From: Mycobacterium deserti
GTDB taxonomy: Bacteria; Actinomycetota; Actinomycetes; Mycobacteriales; Mycobacteriaceae
Length of the DNA: 64,000 bases
Assembly (NCBI RefSeq): GCF_025345615.1
Contig: NZ_JAODWD010000005.1
Coordinates: 496,001-560,000 of the forward strand
Reading direction: 5' to 3'
This document shows, piece after piece, positions 51,674 to 60,498 of the stretch; position 1 is the first letter of the stretch, and each line of letters starts with the position of its first letter. A program made the position numbers and the translations under genes. The notes beneath the pieces are model-generated. The model did not search any database. It had not been told where the DNA came from and was given only the letters and a program-made list of their open reading frames with translations.

Positions 51674-53284
51674 TCAATTGTCTGACAGGAGGCCGCTGAG
51701 CTGCTTGGCGAGGTCGGACTTCTTGACCTTGCCCGTGGCCGTGAACGGCAACGCCTCCTTGCCCGTGATCCAGATGAACTTCGGCACCTTGTAAGCTGAC
51801 AGGCGGCCACGGAGGTCCGCTTTCAAATCGTTGGCATCCAGTTGCGCGTCCCCGCGCGGTACCACCGCCGCGGCCACGATCGTTCCGTTGTGCCCGTCCT
51901 CGGCGCCGACGACGTAGGCCTCGAGGACGCCGTTGCAACCGGAGAGGGCCAACTCCACCTCACCGGGCGTGACGTTCGTTCCACCACCCGTTTTGATCAG
52001 GTCGCCCAATCGGCCGGTGAACTTGATCCAGCCGTCCTCGTACTGGACCCCGCAGTCGCCGGTTCGGTAGTAGCCGTCCGGCGTGAACACCTCCTCGCGC
52101 TCGCGTTTGTAGAGCCGCTGCATCAGCGAGTAGCCGCGCACCCATATCTCGCCGTCGGTGCCCGGCGGGACGGGATCTCCCGTCGCGGGATCGACCAGCA
52201 GATGCGACAGCCCCTCGATCGAGTACCCGCCCGTCTCGCTGCGATCGGCGGGCTGCGCAGGATACGGGTCGACGCCGATGTGATTGCCGCACAGTTCGGT
52301 CATGCCCAGCGCATTGGGACCCTTCGGCCGGCGTTCGGGGGGCACCATCGCGGGCATGCTGGTGCGCTGCACCGAACTGAGGTCGCGGTTCCCGAAGTCG
52401 GGGTGCTCGGCAAGCGACTTTCCTTGTTGGGGCCAACCCAGCGTGATGGTGGCGCGATGACGCTCGATCAGCTCGAGCGCCTCGGCCGCGTCGAACGCCG
52501 GTTGGGTGACCAGCGTTGCGCCGTGGTGGATCACCGCATGGATGCCGGTGATCAGGCCGCCGACCCAGAAGAACGGCATCGCGGTGAACATCACCGTGTC
52601 GTTCGTGACGCCGTAGTGAAAGGTCAGGTTGTAGGTGTGGCGCACCAACGTGCCGTGGGTGTGCACGGGGCCCTTCGGGTCGCCGGTGCTGCCCGAGGTG
52701 TAGATGATCATCACGTCGTCGGCCGGCGTCACGCAGGATTCGACATCCACCAGGAACTCGGCGTCGTGTCCGGCCGCCAGGTCGGCGGGAAGGGTCGTCG
52801 CCCATGCGCGGTCAAACCTTCCCCACACCGCGATCGTGCGCAGATACGGCGCTCGGCGGACGGTGAGCTTGCCGGGGGTGTCCTGGTCGGCGAGCTCCGG
52901 TAGCGCCTCCTCGAGGCGATCGAGGAAGTCGTGGCCGCGAAAGCCCGACTGGGCGAGGATCGCGCGCAGATCGGCATGTCGGGCGGTCCACGCCAGCTCA
53001 GAGGCCTTGTAGAACGTGTTCAGCGGCACCGCGACCGCGCCGATGCGCGTCGTGGCGAACCACGCGATCGCCCACTCGACACCGTTGGGCATCAGGATCC
53101 CGACGTGGTCGCCCTTGCCGATGCCCGCGGCCAGCAGTGCCGTCGCCAATCGTGCCGACCGCAGCTCCAGGTCGGAATAGGTCAGCACCCGACCGTCCGC
53201 AATCAGGAACGGCTTGTCCCCGAAGCGCACTGCGCACGACCTGACGAGGGCGGGGATCGTGGGCGTGATTGTCGGGAATGGCAC
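51674..53284 (-). CDS. fatty-acyl-CoA ligase (FadD/AMP-dependent synthetase)
   Basis: 536 residues. The ATP/AMP signature YTSGSTGDPKG lies at 195-205, GMTELCG is the A5-type motif, GYYRTGDCG and FTGRLGDLIKTGG are the hinge region, and the catalytic C-terminal lysine is in FTATGKVKKSD. It makes acyl-CoA from a carboxylic acid, ATP and CoA. ATG 53284. It is divergent from a SnoaL-like gene with a regulon palindrome between. It is the likely entry point for acids produced by the ADH/ALDH pair into CoA-dependent degradation. Confidence 0.92.
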   Translation of the reverse strand: MPFPTITPTIPALVRSCAVRFGDKPFLIADGRVLTYSDLELRSARLATALLAAGIGKGDHVGILMPNGVEWAIAWFATTRIGAVAVPLNTFYKASELAWTARHADLRAILAQSGFRGHDFLDRLEEALPELADQDTPGKLTVRRAPYLRTIAVWGRFDRAWATTLPADLAAGHDAEFLVDVESCVTPADDVMIIYTSGSTGDPKGPVHTHGTLVRHTYNLTFHYGVTNDTVMFTAMPFFWVGGLITGIHAVIHHGATLVTQPAFDAAEALELIERHRATITLGWPQQGKSLAEHPDFGNRDLSSVQRTSMPAMVPPERRPKGPNALGMTELCGNHIGVDPYPAQPADRSETGGYSIEGLSHLLVDPATGDPVPPGTDGEIWVRGYSLMQRLYKREREEVFTPDGYYRTGDCGVQYEDGWIKFTGRLGDLIKTGGGTNVTPGEVELALSGCNGVLEAYVVGAEDGHNGTIVAAAVVPRGDAQLDANDLKADLRGRLSAYKVPKFIWITGKEALPFTATGKVKKSDLAKQLSGLLSDN

Positions 53285-53340
53285 GAAGTTCTCCGCTCGA
53301 ACAGGCTGGTCTCAACAGGATAGCTACCTTGTCGAAAAAC

Positions 53341-53356
53341 GAGAATATCTGTTCTC
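53341..53356. promoter_or_regulatory. Regulon palindrome, site 7
   Basis: GAGAAT-ATCT-GTTCTC, 56 bases from the FadD start and 30 bases from the SnoaL-like start. Confidence 0.68.
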
Positions 53357-53386
53357 ATAGAATCGGCCGGCCATTACACTTCAGCC

Positions 53387-53935
53387 ATGTCGTCGTCGGA
53401 GCAGCTCGATCGGCTTGAGTCTCGATTCGAGATCGCCCAATTGCCCAGCCGCTACGCCATGGCGCTCGATGCGCGCGATCTCGACGCCCTGGTCGCACTG
53501 TTCGTGGACGACGTCGACGCTGGGACCCAGGGCAGCGGTAGGGAGGCCCTCACGCGGTGGTACGACGGGGTGCTGCGCAGGTTTTATCGCAGCATTCACC
53601 TGATCTGCGGCCACATAGTCGATTTCGTCGATGCGGATCATGCAACCGGGTCTATCTACTGCCGGGCCGAGCACGAGGACGGTGACGGGTGGTACGTCAT
53701 TACAATGCGCTACGACGACGTCTACGAGCGGCGCGACGGCCGTTGGTACTTCGTCAAGCGACGTGAGCATCCGTGGTACTCCGTGGACGCGACCGAGCGT
53801 CCCGGACCGGAGTTCATCCGATGGCCCACCGACGTGCCCCTGCGTGCGGCCATGCCGCATCGGATGCCGACCTGGCGGGCATTTTGGGAAAGGGGAGACG
53901 CGGCCGTCCCCGCGCGGCTGTCCCGGCGGCCGTAA
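53387..53935 (+). CDS. SnoaL-like (NTF2 fold) protein
   Basis: 182 residues. The N-terminal helix and strand (LESRFEIAQLPSRYAMALDA, DALVALFVDDV) and the W/Y-rich beta sheet (GWYVITMRYDDVYERRDG then WYFVKRREHPWY) are those of SnoaL_4-type proteins. Family members are small cyclases, isomerases, dehydratases or non-enzymatic ligand binders. Here it could act on a keto-steroid-like intermediate, but that is inference. ATG 53387 lies 30 bases downstream of the regulon palindrome. The CoA-transferase and P450 genes follow in the same direction after about 75 bases. Confidence 0.85.
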   Translation: MSSSEQLDRLESRFEIAQLPSRYAMALDARDLDALVALFVDDVDAGTQGSGREALTRWYDGVLRRFYRSIHLICGHIVDFVDADHATGSIYCRAEHEDGDGWYVITMRYDDVYERRDGRWYFVKRREHPWYSVDATERPGPEFIRWPTDVPLRAAMPHRMPTWRAFWERGDAAVPARLSRRP

Positions 53936-53998
53936 TACGTTTACAAACAGGCCCGATAGTGCAATTCTCAGTTTCCGTAAATGCTCGTTAACGCTTGT

Positions 53999-54004
53999 AG
54001 GAGG
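53999..54004 (+). promoter_or_regulatory. Ribosome-binding site that implies an ATT start
   Basis: AGGAGG ends five bases before ATT 54010. The next possible start, GTG 54025, is 20 bases away, too far for this site. An in-frame TAG at 53998-54000 closes the frame upstream, so the site decides between the two. Confidence 0.55.
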
Positions 54005-54009
54005 ACGTC

Positions 54010-55230
54010 ATTACCGTCGACAAGGTGCTCAGCGGGGTTCGGGTGCTCGAGGTTGCCGCATGGACATTCGTGCCATCGGCCGGCGCCGTCCTCGCCGAAT
54101 GGGGCGCCGAGGTGATCAAGGTCGAGCCACGAGACGGAGGTGATCCGCAGCGCGGCCTCGTCACCATGGGCATCGTCGACGAGGGGGGTGGCTCGGTCAA
54201 CTACATGATTGAGATTCCCAACCGCGGTAAAAAGTCGATCGGCGTGGATCTGAGCACACCGGGCGGTCGGGACGTGGTTCGCGAACTGGCCAAGACCTGC
54301 GATGTGTTCTTGACCAGTTATCTTCCGGACCGCCGAAAGAAGTTCGGCATCGACGTCGACGACATCCGGGAAGTGAACCCGGCCATCGTGTACGTCCGCG
54401 GCTCCGGCCACGGACCCAAAGGACCGGACGCTGACAAGCCGGGCTACGACGGAGTGTCCTACTGGGCGCGCGGCGGCATCGCCACCGTCCTGACTGAGGA
54501 TGCCAATGAGCTCGTTCGCTCCCGACCGGCCTTCGGGGATCTGCTCGGCGGCATGACCATCGCCGGCGGTATCGCCGCGGCGCTGTACAAGAAGGCGACG
54601 ACCGGTAAGGGATCGGTCGTCGACGTGTCGCTGCTCGGACTCGCCACCTGGAATCTCAGCCCTGATGTCGCGGTGAGCCAAATTCATGGTGGCAGCGCCA
54701 TTCCCAAGTTCGGGCACGCCGACGCACCCAACCCGTTGGTGGGGACGTACCGCACCAAGGACGGTCGCTACGTCCAACTGATGATGCTGCAACTCGATAA
54801 GTTCTACGCCGAGGCGATGCGGGTGATCGGCCTGCCCGAGCTGATCGACGATCATCGATTCGCCGATCCCGCGTCGCGGTTCGAGAATCGGGTCGCGCTG
54901 ATCGCGTTGCTCGACGAGGCGTTCGCTAAGCGCACACTGGCCGAGTGGCGCACAACGTTGGCCGCGCTGTCCGGCGCGTGGGGCATCGTGCAGACACCAG
55001 CCGAAGTCTGCGAAGACCCGGCCGTCACCGCCAACGGCTATGTCGCCCATACTGAAACGGTCAACGGCGTACCGTTCGCGTTGCCCACCAATCCCGTGCA
55101 GTTCGACGAGCATTCGGTGACTCCACCGGGCGCGCCCGAGCACGGCCAGCACACCGAGGAAGTACTAATGGACGCCGGAATGGACTGGGACACTATCGAG
55201 AAGCTCAAGGAGTCGGGGGCGATCCTGTGA
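54010..55230 (+). CDS. family III CoA-transferase (CaiB/BaiF)
   Basis: 406 residues if started at ATT 54010 (reading (M)TVDKVLSGVRVLEVAAW, as is normal for the family), or 401 from GTG 54025. Family marks: VLEVAAWTFVPSAGAVLAEW, VIKVEPRDGGDP, KSIGVDLSTPGGRDVV and a later GGIAAALYKKATTGKGSVVD. It moves CoA between carboxylic acids without ATP. A single-domain enzyme, unlike the fused one at 20.6 kb. A perfect AGGAGG favours the rare ATT start. The P450 gene overlaps its stop (GTGA), so both are one transcript. Confidence 0.88.
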   Translation: MTVDKVLSGVRVLEVAAWTFVPSAGAVLAEWGAEVIKVEPRDGGDPQRGLVTMGIVDEGGGSVNYMIEIPNRGKKSIGVDLSTPGGRDVVRELAKTCDVFLTSYLPDRRKKFGIDVDDIREVNPAIVYVRGSGHGPKGPDADKPGYDGVSYWARGGIATVLTEDANELVRSRPAFGDLLGGMTIAGGIAAALYKKATTGKGSVVDVSLLGLATWNLSPDVAVSQIHGGSAIPKFGHADAPNPLVGTYRTKDGRYVQLMMLQLDKFYAEAMRVIGLPELIDDHRFADPASRFENRVALIALLDEAFAKRTLAEWRTTLAALSGAWGIVQTPAEVCEDPAVTANGYVAHTETVNGVPFALPTNPVQFDEHSVTPPGAPEHGQHTEEVLMDAGMDWDTIEKLKESGAIL

Positions 55231-56456
55231 GCGCGACGTCGGCCGACGTGGGCAACGGAGCCGTCGAATTCGACCCGTTCTCACAGGACTTCTTCGACGG
55301 TGCCTACGACACCTACCGTCGTCTTCGCAACGAAGCGCCCATCTATTACAACGCACAGTGGGATTTCTGGGCATTGACCCGTTACGACGACGTGGCACCC
55401 GCGACGAAGGATTACGAAACCTTCTCGTCGGCCAAGGGCGCCACGCTCGACATGGTCAAGGCCCACGACGGCGCGATCCCGGTGCCGAAGGTGATCATCT
55501 CGATGGATCCGCCGGAGCACCAGAAGATGCGCCGGCTGGTGAGCAACGTGTTCACGCCACGCGCCATCGCCGCGCTGGAAGACATGGTGTGCGAGAAGGT
55601 CTACGAGCGCGTTGACGCGTTGAACCCGGACAGTTTCGACGTCGTCGCCGACTTCTCGGCACTGTTCCCCAACGAGGTCATCACGACCATGCTGGGGGTG
55701 CCCAAGGAGGATCGGGACCAGATCCGGCGCTGGCTGGACCTTCTGCTCGAACGTCGTCCCGGTGAGATCGCCGTTCCCAGACGGGGATACGAGGCCTCAA
55801 TGAACACCGGCCTGTACTATTACGACCTCGTCCAGCAGCGCCGGGCAGCGCCACAAGACGACATGATCAGCCGTCTCATCGAGACCGAGATCGAGCGTGA
55901 CGGCGTAGTGGAGAAGCTCACCGATGTCGACATCACGGGCTTCGCGACGATGCTCGGAGGTGCGGGCGCGGAAACGGTTACCAAGCTGGTGGGCAATGCG
56001 ATGGTGGCGTTCGCCGACTTCCCCGACCAGTGGCGGAAACTTCGCGAGGACCGCAGCAAGATCCCGGCCGCGGTTGAGGAACTACTGCGATACGAAGCGC
56101 CGTCGCAGTATCAGGTCCGCACCGCGACGCGGGATGTAACGTACTACGGCACCACTATTCCTGAGGGCGCCGCGGTGCTGCTCGTCACCGGCGCGGCCAC
56201 GCGTGACGAGCGGATGTTCGACGACCCCGATCGCCTGGACATCGACCGGGAACGCAAGATGGGCTTCAATCTCGCCTTCGGCTACGGCATCCACAGCTGC
56301 CTCGGAGCCGCGTTGGCGCGGATGGAAAGTCGCATCGCGCTTAACGCGCTGCTCGACCTCGTTCCCGAGTACGAGGTCGACCGCGACGGCTTACGGCGCG
56401 TGGCGATGTCGAACGTCTGCGGCTTTTCCAACGTCCCGGTGCACAGGACGGTCTGA
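55227..56456 (+). CDS. cytochrome P450
   Basis: 409 residues. Haem ligand Cys358 in FGYGIHSCLG; I-helix GGAGAETVTK; ExxR in ELLR. GTG 55227 overlaps the CoA-transferase stop. The SMDPPEHQKMRRLVSNVFTPR block is standard for steroid/lipid-type actinobacterial P450s. No redox partner adjacent. Coupling to a CoA-transferase suggests the substrate or product may be a CoA thioester or acid. Confidence 0.92.
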   Translation: MSATSADVGNGAVEFDPFSQDFFDGAYDTYRRLRNEAPIYYNAQWDFWALTRYDDVAPATKDYETFSSAKGATLDMVKAHDGAIPVPKVIISMDPPEHQKMRRLVSNVFTPRAIAALEDMVCEKVYERVDALNPDSFDVVADFSALFPNEVITTMLGVPKEDRDQIRRWLDLLLERRPGEIAVPRRGYEASMNTGLYYYDLVQQRRAAPQDDMISRLIETEIERDGVVEKLTDVDITGFATMLGGAGAETVTKLVGNAMVAFADFPDQWRKLREDRSKIPAAVEELLRYEAPSQYQVRTATRDVTYYGTTIPEGAAVLLVTGAATRDERMFDDPDRLDIDRERKMGFNLAFGYGIHSCLGAALARMESRIALNALLDLVPEYEVDRDGLRRVAMSNVCGFSNVPVHRTV

Positions 56457-56465
56457 GGCACCTCG

Positions 56466-57032
56466 TCAGCACGGCGCGGGCGGTGCAGCGACGGCAAGGC
56501 GGTGAAACCCGCCGTGGAACGACTCGACGGGGGAGGGCGGGGCCGTCGCGTTCACCGCCTTCATTGCGTGGTACTTGAATGCCTGCGCGGCACAGCTGAC
56601 ACGGTGTTCGATGTCGGACGCGGAAGCGGCTGCGGTCGGCCAGGTTCCGCCCCACGCGGCCACGTCGGCGCCGTGTCGCCGCGTGGCATCGGCGGTGAAG
56701 CGGCGCACCCCGCGATGCCGGTGGTAGATCGGTGCGGCGAACACGACTGCGTCCGGCCACTGCAGTTCGAAATCGAAACTGGTCGGCAGAAGACGGCCCT
56801 CGACGCCGAGAATCTGCAGCGCCCGGGCATCGGACTCTGTTTCCAGGTACTTCCCGGTCTCCAGATAGACCTCGACGTGCCAGCCGACGCGGAGCGTGTC
56901 GGCGATGAGCCCGCCGGCCGCCGATACGGCATCCGTCGTATCGGATGCGAGTACCACTAGCTTGTAGGGCGCCGCGTGGCCCCGGTTCGACTGCCGCGAC
57001 GTTTCCGCCGCCGATGCCGCAGTGATTTTCAC
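56466..57032 (-). CDS. hypothetical flavodoxin-like or Rossmann-type protein
   Basis: 188 residues from GTG 57032. The core LVVLASDTTDAVSAAGGLIAD, VEVYLETGKYLE and WPDAVVFAAPIY repeats a beta-alpha pattern like a flavodoxin or DsrE-like fold. The N-terminal 20 residues are polar and Ser/Ala-rich, the C-terminal end contains a His/Phe segment (SFHGGFHRLAVAAPP). I do not recognise the family. A regulon palindrome lies 34 bases upstream of the start, so it belongs to the island. It is convergent with the P450 and about 95 bases from the TetR stop. Confidence 0.6.
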   Translation of the reverse strand: MKITAASAAETSRQSNRGHAAPYKLVVLASDTTDAVSAAGGLIADTLRVGWHVEVYLETGKYLETESDARALQILGVEGRLLPTSFDFELQWPDAVVFAAPIYHRHRGVRRFTADATRRHGADVAAWGGTWPTAAASASDIEHRVSCAAQAFKYHAMKAVNATAPPSPVESFHGGFHRLAVAAPPAPC

Positions 57033-57066
57033 CCGGACCCCCCCGAAAATGGCCGTATCATATTGT

Positions 57067-57082
57067 GAGAATAACCATTTTC
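57067..57082. promoter_or_regulatory. Regulon palindrome, site 8
   Basis: GAGAAT-AACC-ATTTTC, extended to GTGAGAAT/ATTTTCAC over 20 bases with one mismatch, 34 bases upstream of the hypothetical gene and 44 bases beyond the TetR stop. Confidence 0.65.
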
Positions 57083-57126
57083 ACCGTCCTGCGCGAGACC
57101 CCGGGCCAGAGTCAAGGCCATGAGCG

Positions 57127-57741
57127 CTACCGCCGCCGCGGGCCGCCGTCGACGAATCCGTTCACCACGTAGGCCCGGACGAATTCGGCCACCGCGTCGT
57201 CGTTGCGCATGTCGATGGTCGGAGATGGAGTAGTGAACAGCGAGAACAACATTCGTGCAAACCACTCCGTGGCTGTGGGGACATCCAGGTCGGCACGGAC
57301 CTCTCCGGTCAGCCTGGCCGCCGTTACGTAAGGGGCCAGGAAGTCGGCGCACTCCTTCAGCAGTGTGGCGGCGTTCTTCGTCATCATGAGGTTGACTTCG
57401 TCCTGATCGAAGTACACTTCCGGTTCGACGACCCGACGCGCCTGCGTGACGAAGATCGCGGCGCGCACCAGCCGGCCTTCGAGGGTGCTGCCTCCGTGGC
57501 GGTCGATGGCTTTTGCCATGTTGCGGTAGAACCGCTGCGAAGCCGCCTCGGCGCAGGCCTCGACGATCGTCTCCTTGTCGCGGAAGTACTCATAGAACGT
57601 GCTGCGCGACACCTCAGCCGTGCGGGCGATGTCGACGATGGTCGTCTTGGCCAGCCCGCGTGTCCGGAAGCAGGTGAAAGCCGCCGAGATGATGGCATCC
57701 CGGGTGTCGACCGCCATGGATTGAGTCACGTCAGATGCCAC
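57127..57741 (-). CDS. TetR family transcriptional regulator
   Basis: 204 residues from GTG 57741 (ATG 57717 is an alternative giving 196). Helix-turn-helix at about 15-60: IISAAFTCFRTRGLAKTTIV then ARTAEVSRSTFYEYFRDKETI. The C-terminal domain is helical. It follows the Ltp2-like gene by 17 bases and is probably the last gene of the igr-like operon starting at 63.9 kb. Together with the TetR at 33.9 kb it is the best candidate to read the repeated GRRAAY-N4-RTTYYC palindromes, one of which lies just beyond its stop. Confidence 0.9.
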   Translation of the reverse strand: MASDVTQSMAVDTRDAIISAAFTCFRTRGLAKTTIVDIARTAEVSRSTFYEYFRDKETIVEACAEAASQRFYRNMAKAIDRHGGSTLEGRLVRAAIFVTQARRVVEPEVYFDQDEVNLMMTKNAATLLKECADFLAPYVTAARLTGEVRADLDVPTATEWFARMLFSLFTTPSPTIDMRNDDAVAEFVRAYVVNGFVDGGPRRR

Positions 57742-57758
57742 CGCACGACATTAACTTC

Positions 57759-58925
57759 TCAATGGTCGGGCGCCAGGATGAGGCCGCTGGTCGGAACACC
57801 GGTACCCGCCGTGACGAGGACGTGCTCGACGTTGTCGACCTGGTTGTACGACGTACCGCGGACCTGGCGCACGCCTTCGGTGATGCCGTTCATCCCGTGG
57901 ATGTAGGCCTCGCCGAGCAGACCGCCATTGGTGTTGATCGGCATCCTGCCACCCAGCGAGAGCTCCTCGACCGACACGAAGTCCTTGGCCTCACCGCGTC
58001 CGCAGAAGCCGAGTTCCTCGAGTTGTGTGAACACGAATGGGGTGAAGTGGTCGTAGAGGAATGCGGTCGAGATGTCGTCCGGTTGCAATCTGGAGTCGCG
58101 CCACAGCTTGTTGCCGACGACACCCATCTCGGGCAGTCCGGTGATCTCTTCCCGGTAGTAGCTGGTCATCACCTCGCCGTCGTAGGCTGCGCCCTGCGCG
58201 GCCGCCGCGATCACCGCAGCGCGATTGGGTAGATCGCGAGCGCGTTCGACGCTGGTGATCACCATCGCGACGCCGCCGTCGCTCTCCTGGCAGCAGTCGA
58301 GCAGGCGGAGCACCGGTTCGACGATCCAGCGTGACTCCTGGTGCTGCTCAATGGTGATCGGCTTTTCGTAGAACCAGGCGTCGGGGTTCTTCGCCGCATG
58401 CTTGCGGTCGATGACCGAGATCTTGCCGAAGTCCGCGTTAGTGACCCCGTACGTCGACATGTATCGCTGCGCGTGCAGCGCGACCCACGCGGCGGGCGTC
58501 ATCAACGCGAAGGGCGCATACGGCGCCATCCACAGCGGGGTGACCCCGGGTTGGCGCCCGGCGCCGCCGAACCGAAACCCGGAGCGCTCGTTGAACGCCC
58601 GGTAGCACACCACCGCCTCGGCGGCACCCGTCGCGACCGCCATCGCGGCCTGCATCACGGTGCCCGCGGCCGCGCCACCACCGTGTGGGACCCTGGTGAA
58701 GAACGTGAGGTTCTCGATGCCGACGTTGCGGGCAACCTCGATCTCTTCGTTCTCGTCGACTGTGAAGGTCACCATGCCGTCGATGTCGCTGGGGCGCAGG
58801 CCGGCGTCGGCGATGGCGGCCTTGACGGCCTCACAGGCCAGCTGCATCTCGGTTCGGCCCGATTCCTTCGAGAACTCGGTCTGACCGATGCCGACGAGCG
58901 CGGCCTTGCCTCCGATACCGGTCAT
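57759..58925 (-). CDS. Ltp2-like steroid-type aldolase/thiolase-like protein
   Basis: 388 residues, close in length to M. tuberculosis Ltp2. It opens KAALVGIGQTEFSKESGRTE and contains ENLTFFTRVPHGGGAAAGTV where a thiolase would have its Cys; none is present, so it is not a Claisen thiolase. YRAFNERSGFRFG and FLYDHFTPFVFTQLEELGFC are the Ltp2 signatures. Family knowledge: with a DUF35 partner it cleaves a hydroxyacyl-CoA side chain by retro-aldol reaction. ATG 58925 overlaps the MaoC stop (ATGA). The partner DUF35 is encoded at 60.5 kb in the same operon. Confidence 0.9.
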   Translation of the reverse strand: MTGIGGKAALVGIGQTEFSKESGRTEMQLACEAVKAAIADAGLRPSDIDGMVTFTVDENEEIEVARNVGIENLTFFTRVPHGGGAAAGTVMQAAMAVATGAAEAVVCYRAFNERSGFRFGGAGRQPGVTPLWMAPYAPFALMTPAAWVALHAQRYMSTYGVTNADFGKISVIDRKHAAKNPDAWFYEKPITIEQHQESRWIVEPVLRLLDCCQESDGGVAMVITSVERARDLPNRAAVIAAAAQGAAYDGEVMTSYYREEITGLPEMGVVGNKLWRDSRLQPDDISTAFLYDHFTPFVFTQLEELGFCGRGEAKDFVSVEELSLGGRMPINTNGGLLGEAYIHGMNGITEGVRQVRGTSYNQVDNVEHVLVTAGTGVPTSGLILAPDH

Positions 58926-59374
58926 GCATCGACCCCATCGAGCAGGCTGAGCACCGCAGTGCCCCTGACGTGATCGCCGAGGCTGTTGGTGCCTCTGAAC
59001 GTGACTTCGACGAACCCCTCACCGTTGGCCGACGACTTGTCGGTGACGCTGCCCTCGAACCGCAACGCATCGTTGGGATATGCGGGAACGCCGAGCCGGA
59101 TGGACAGCTTCTTGACCATCGCTTCGGGCCCCGCCCAATCGTGCAGGAACCTCACGCACAGCCCATTGGTCGTCAGGATGTTGAGGAAGATGTCCTTCGA
59201 GCCCTGGGAATTGGCGAAGTCACGGTCGTGGTGCACCGGCATGTAGTCGCGGGAGGCAATGGCGCCGGCCACGATCAGCGTGGTGGTGACGGGAACATCC
59301 ATCGGCGTGACCTCGTCGCCGACATTGACGTCGTTCCACGCCAGCGTGGAGGTGTGCTTGAGGGTAGAGGTCAT
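58922..59374 (-). CDS. MaoC-like hydratase, ChsH1-like
   Basis: 150 residues, hot-dog fold. The hydratase pair is Asp43 and His48 in SRDYMPVHHD, so this subunit carries the catalytic residues. KDIFLNILTTNGL and VTFRGTNSLGDHV are the later strands. In the igr operon ChsH1 pairs with the MaoC half of ChsH2 to hydrate an enoyl-CoA; the same arrangement is present here. ATG 59374 overlaps the FadE stop (ATGA). Confidence 0.87.
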   Translation of the reverse strand: MTSTLKHTSTLAWNDVNVGDEVTPMDVPVTTTLIVAGAIASRDYMPVHHDRDFANSQGSKDIFLNILTTNGLCVRFLHDWAGPEAMVKKLSIRLGVPAYPNDALRFEGSVTDKSSANGEGFVEVTFRGTNSLGDHVRGTAVLSLLDGVDA

Positions 59375-60483
59375 CGGTTCAGTCCTTCCGCGTATGTGTT
59401 GCCCAGCCGGGCCAGCTGCTGAGACGCCGATCCGAGTGCGAGTTCAATTTGCTTGGCCCACAGGAAGTAGCGGGACAGGGGGTAGGTGATGTCGATGCCC
59501 ATGCCGCCGTGTACCTGTTGGGCGGATGCGGTGACGCGTGCCCCGGCCTCGGCTGCCCAGAACTTGGCGATCGCCGCTTCCCGTTCGGCAGGCCTGCCCT
59601 CGGCGATCAGCCAGGCCGCATACCAGGCGGTCCACCTGATCGCTTCGGTATCGATGAATGCGTCGGCCAGACGCTGTTGCACGGCCTGGAACGACCCGAT
59701 TGGACGGCCGAACTGCTCGCGCTCGCTGGTGTAGGACGCGGCCAGTTTCAGCGCGCGTTCGACGACGCCGATCTGCATTGCGCACAGGCCCACCAATGCC
59801 CTGGTGTACAGCGCGCCGACGATGTCGGCCCCGGTGTGCTCGGTGAGCCGCCAGCCGACCGCGTCCGTCAGTGCGACGTCGGCGAAGGGTTCGCCATTGG
59901 TCGTCGCCACCGGCCTCACATCGACTCCGCCGCCGCCTGTTTCGACGACGAACAAACCCGGCTCGTCGTCGGTTGTGGCCGACACGACGATGGCCGCGGC
60001 GAGTTGAGCGGCGGGCACCAACTCCTTGGTGCCGGTGATCCGCCAGCCGTCACCGTCGGCCCGTGCGATGGTCCGCGGTGCGGTCGGATCCGAGCTTCCG
60101 GGTTCGGCCAGCGCCGCGGTCAATTGGATGCTGCCGTCGACCACTCCGGGAAGGAAGCGTCGCTGCAGATCGGAATCGCCGTGCCGGGCAATGGTATCGG
60201 CGCCCAGAGCGAGCGTCGCGTACACCGGAACCGGCGCGACGCTGTACCCGACCTCGCTGAGCAGCACACCCAGCTCGAGGAACCCGCCGCCGGTGCCGCC
60301 GACGGACTCGGGCAGGGCGATCCCCAACAGGTCGGCCGCCGCCAACTCGGCCCACAGTGCGGTGTCGTAACGCAGGCCCCCCGTTTCGAGCTCGGTCAGA
60401 TGCTCGGGCGTCGCGAGGTGCTCGAAGAGCTGACGGGCGACCTTGGCGACCGTCTCCTGCTCGTCGGTGAAGCTGAAGTCCAT
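59371..60483 (-). CDS. acyl-CoA dehydrogenase, FadE28/ChsE1-like subunit
   Basis: 370 residues. ACAD fold with the C-terminal QQVHGGMGIDITYPLSRYF segment that contributes half of the FAD site and REQFGRPIGSFQAVQQRLAD, which holds the FAD-contacting Arg. The middle beta domain is divergent (RITGTKELVPAAQLAAAIVV). In the igr system FadE28 and FadE29 form an alpha2-beta2 enzyme with composite sites; this looks like the FadE28-type partner of the protein at 61.5 kb. ATG 60483. Introduces the double bond in a shortened side chain, by family inference. Confidence 0.88.
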   Translation of the reverse strand: MDFSFTDEQETVAKVARQLFEHLATPEHLTELETGGLRYDTALWAELAAADLLGIALPESVGGTGGGFLELGVLLSEVGYSVAPVPVYATLALGADTIARHGDSDLQRRFLPGVVDGSIQLTAALAEPGSSDPTAPRTIARADGDGWRITGTKELVPAAQLAAAIVVSATTDDEPGLFVVETGGGGVDVRPVATTNGEPFADVALTDAVGWRLTEHTGADIVGALYTRALVGLCAMQIGVVERALKLAASYTSEREQFGRPIGSFQAVQQRLADAFIDTEAIRWTAWYAAWLIAEGRPAEREAAIAKFWAAEAGARVTASAQQVHGGMGIDITYPLSRYFLWAKQIELALGSASQQLARLGNTYAEGLNR

Positions 60484-60498
60484 TCGTCGTTCCCCTAC

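Noticed and set aside
53955..53977. ATTCTC and GTTTCC half-sites upstream of the 54.0 kb CoA-transferase as a further regulon site
   Set aside because: Left halves have two or more mismatches to the pattern; at best isolated half-sites.
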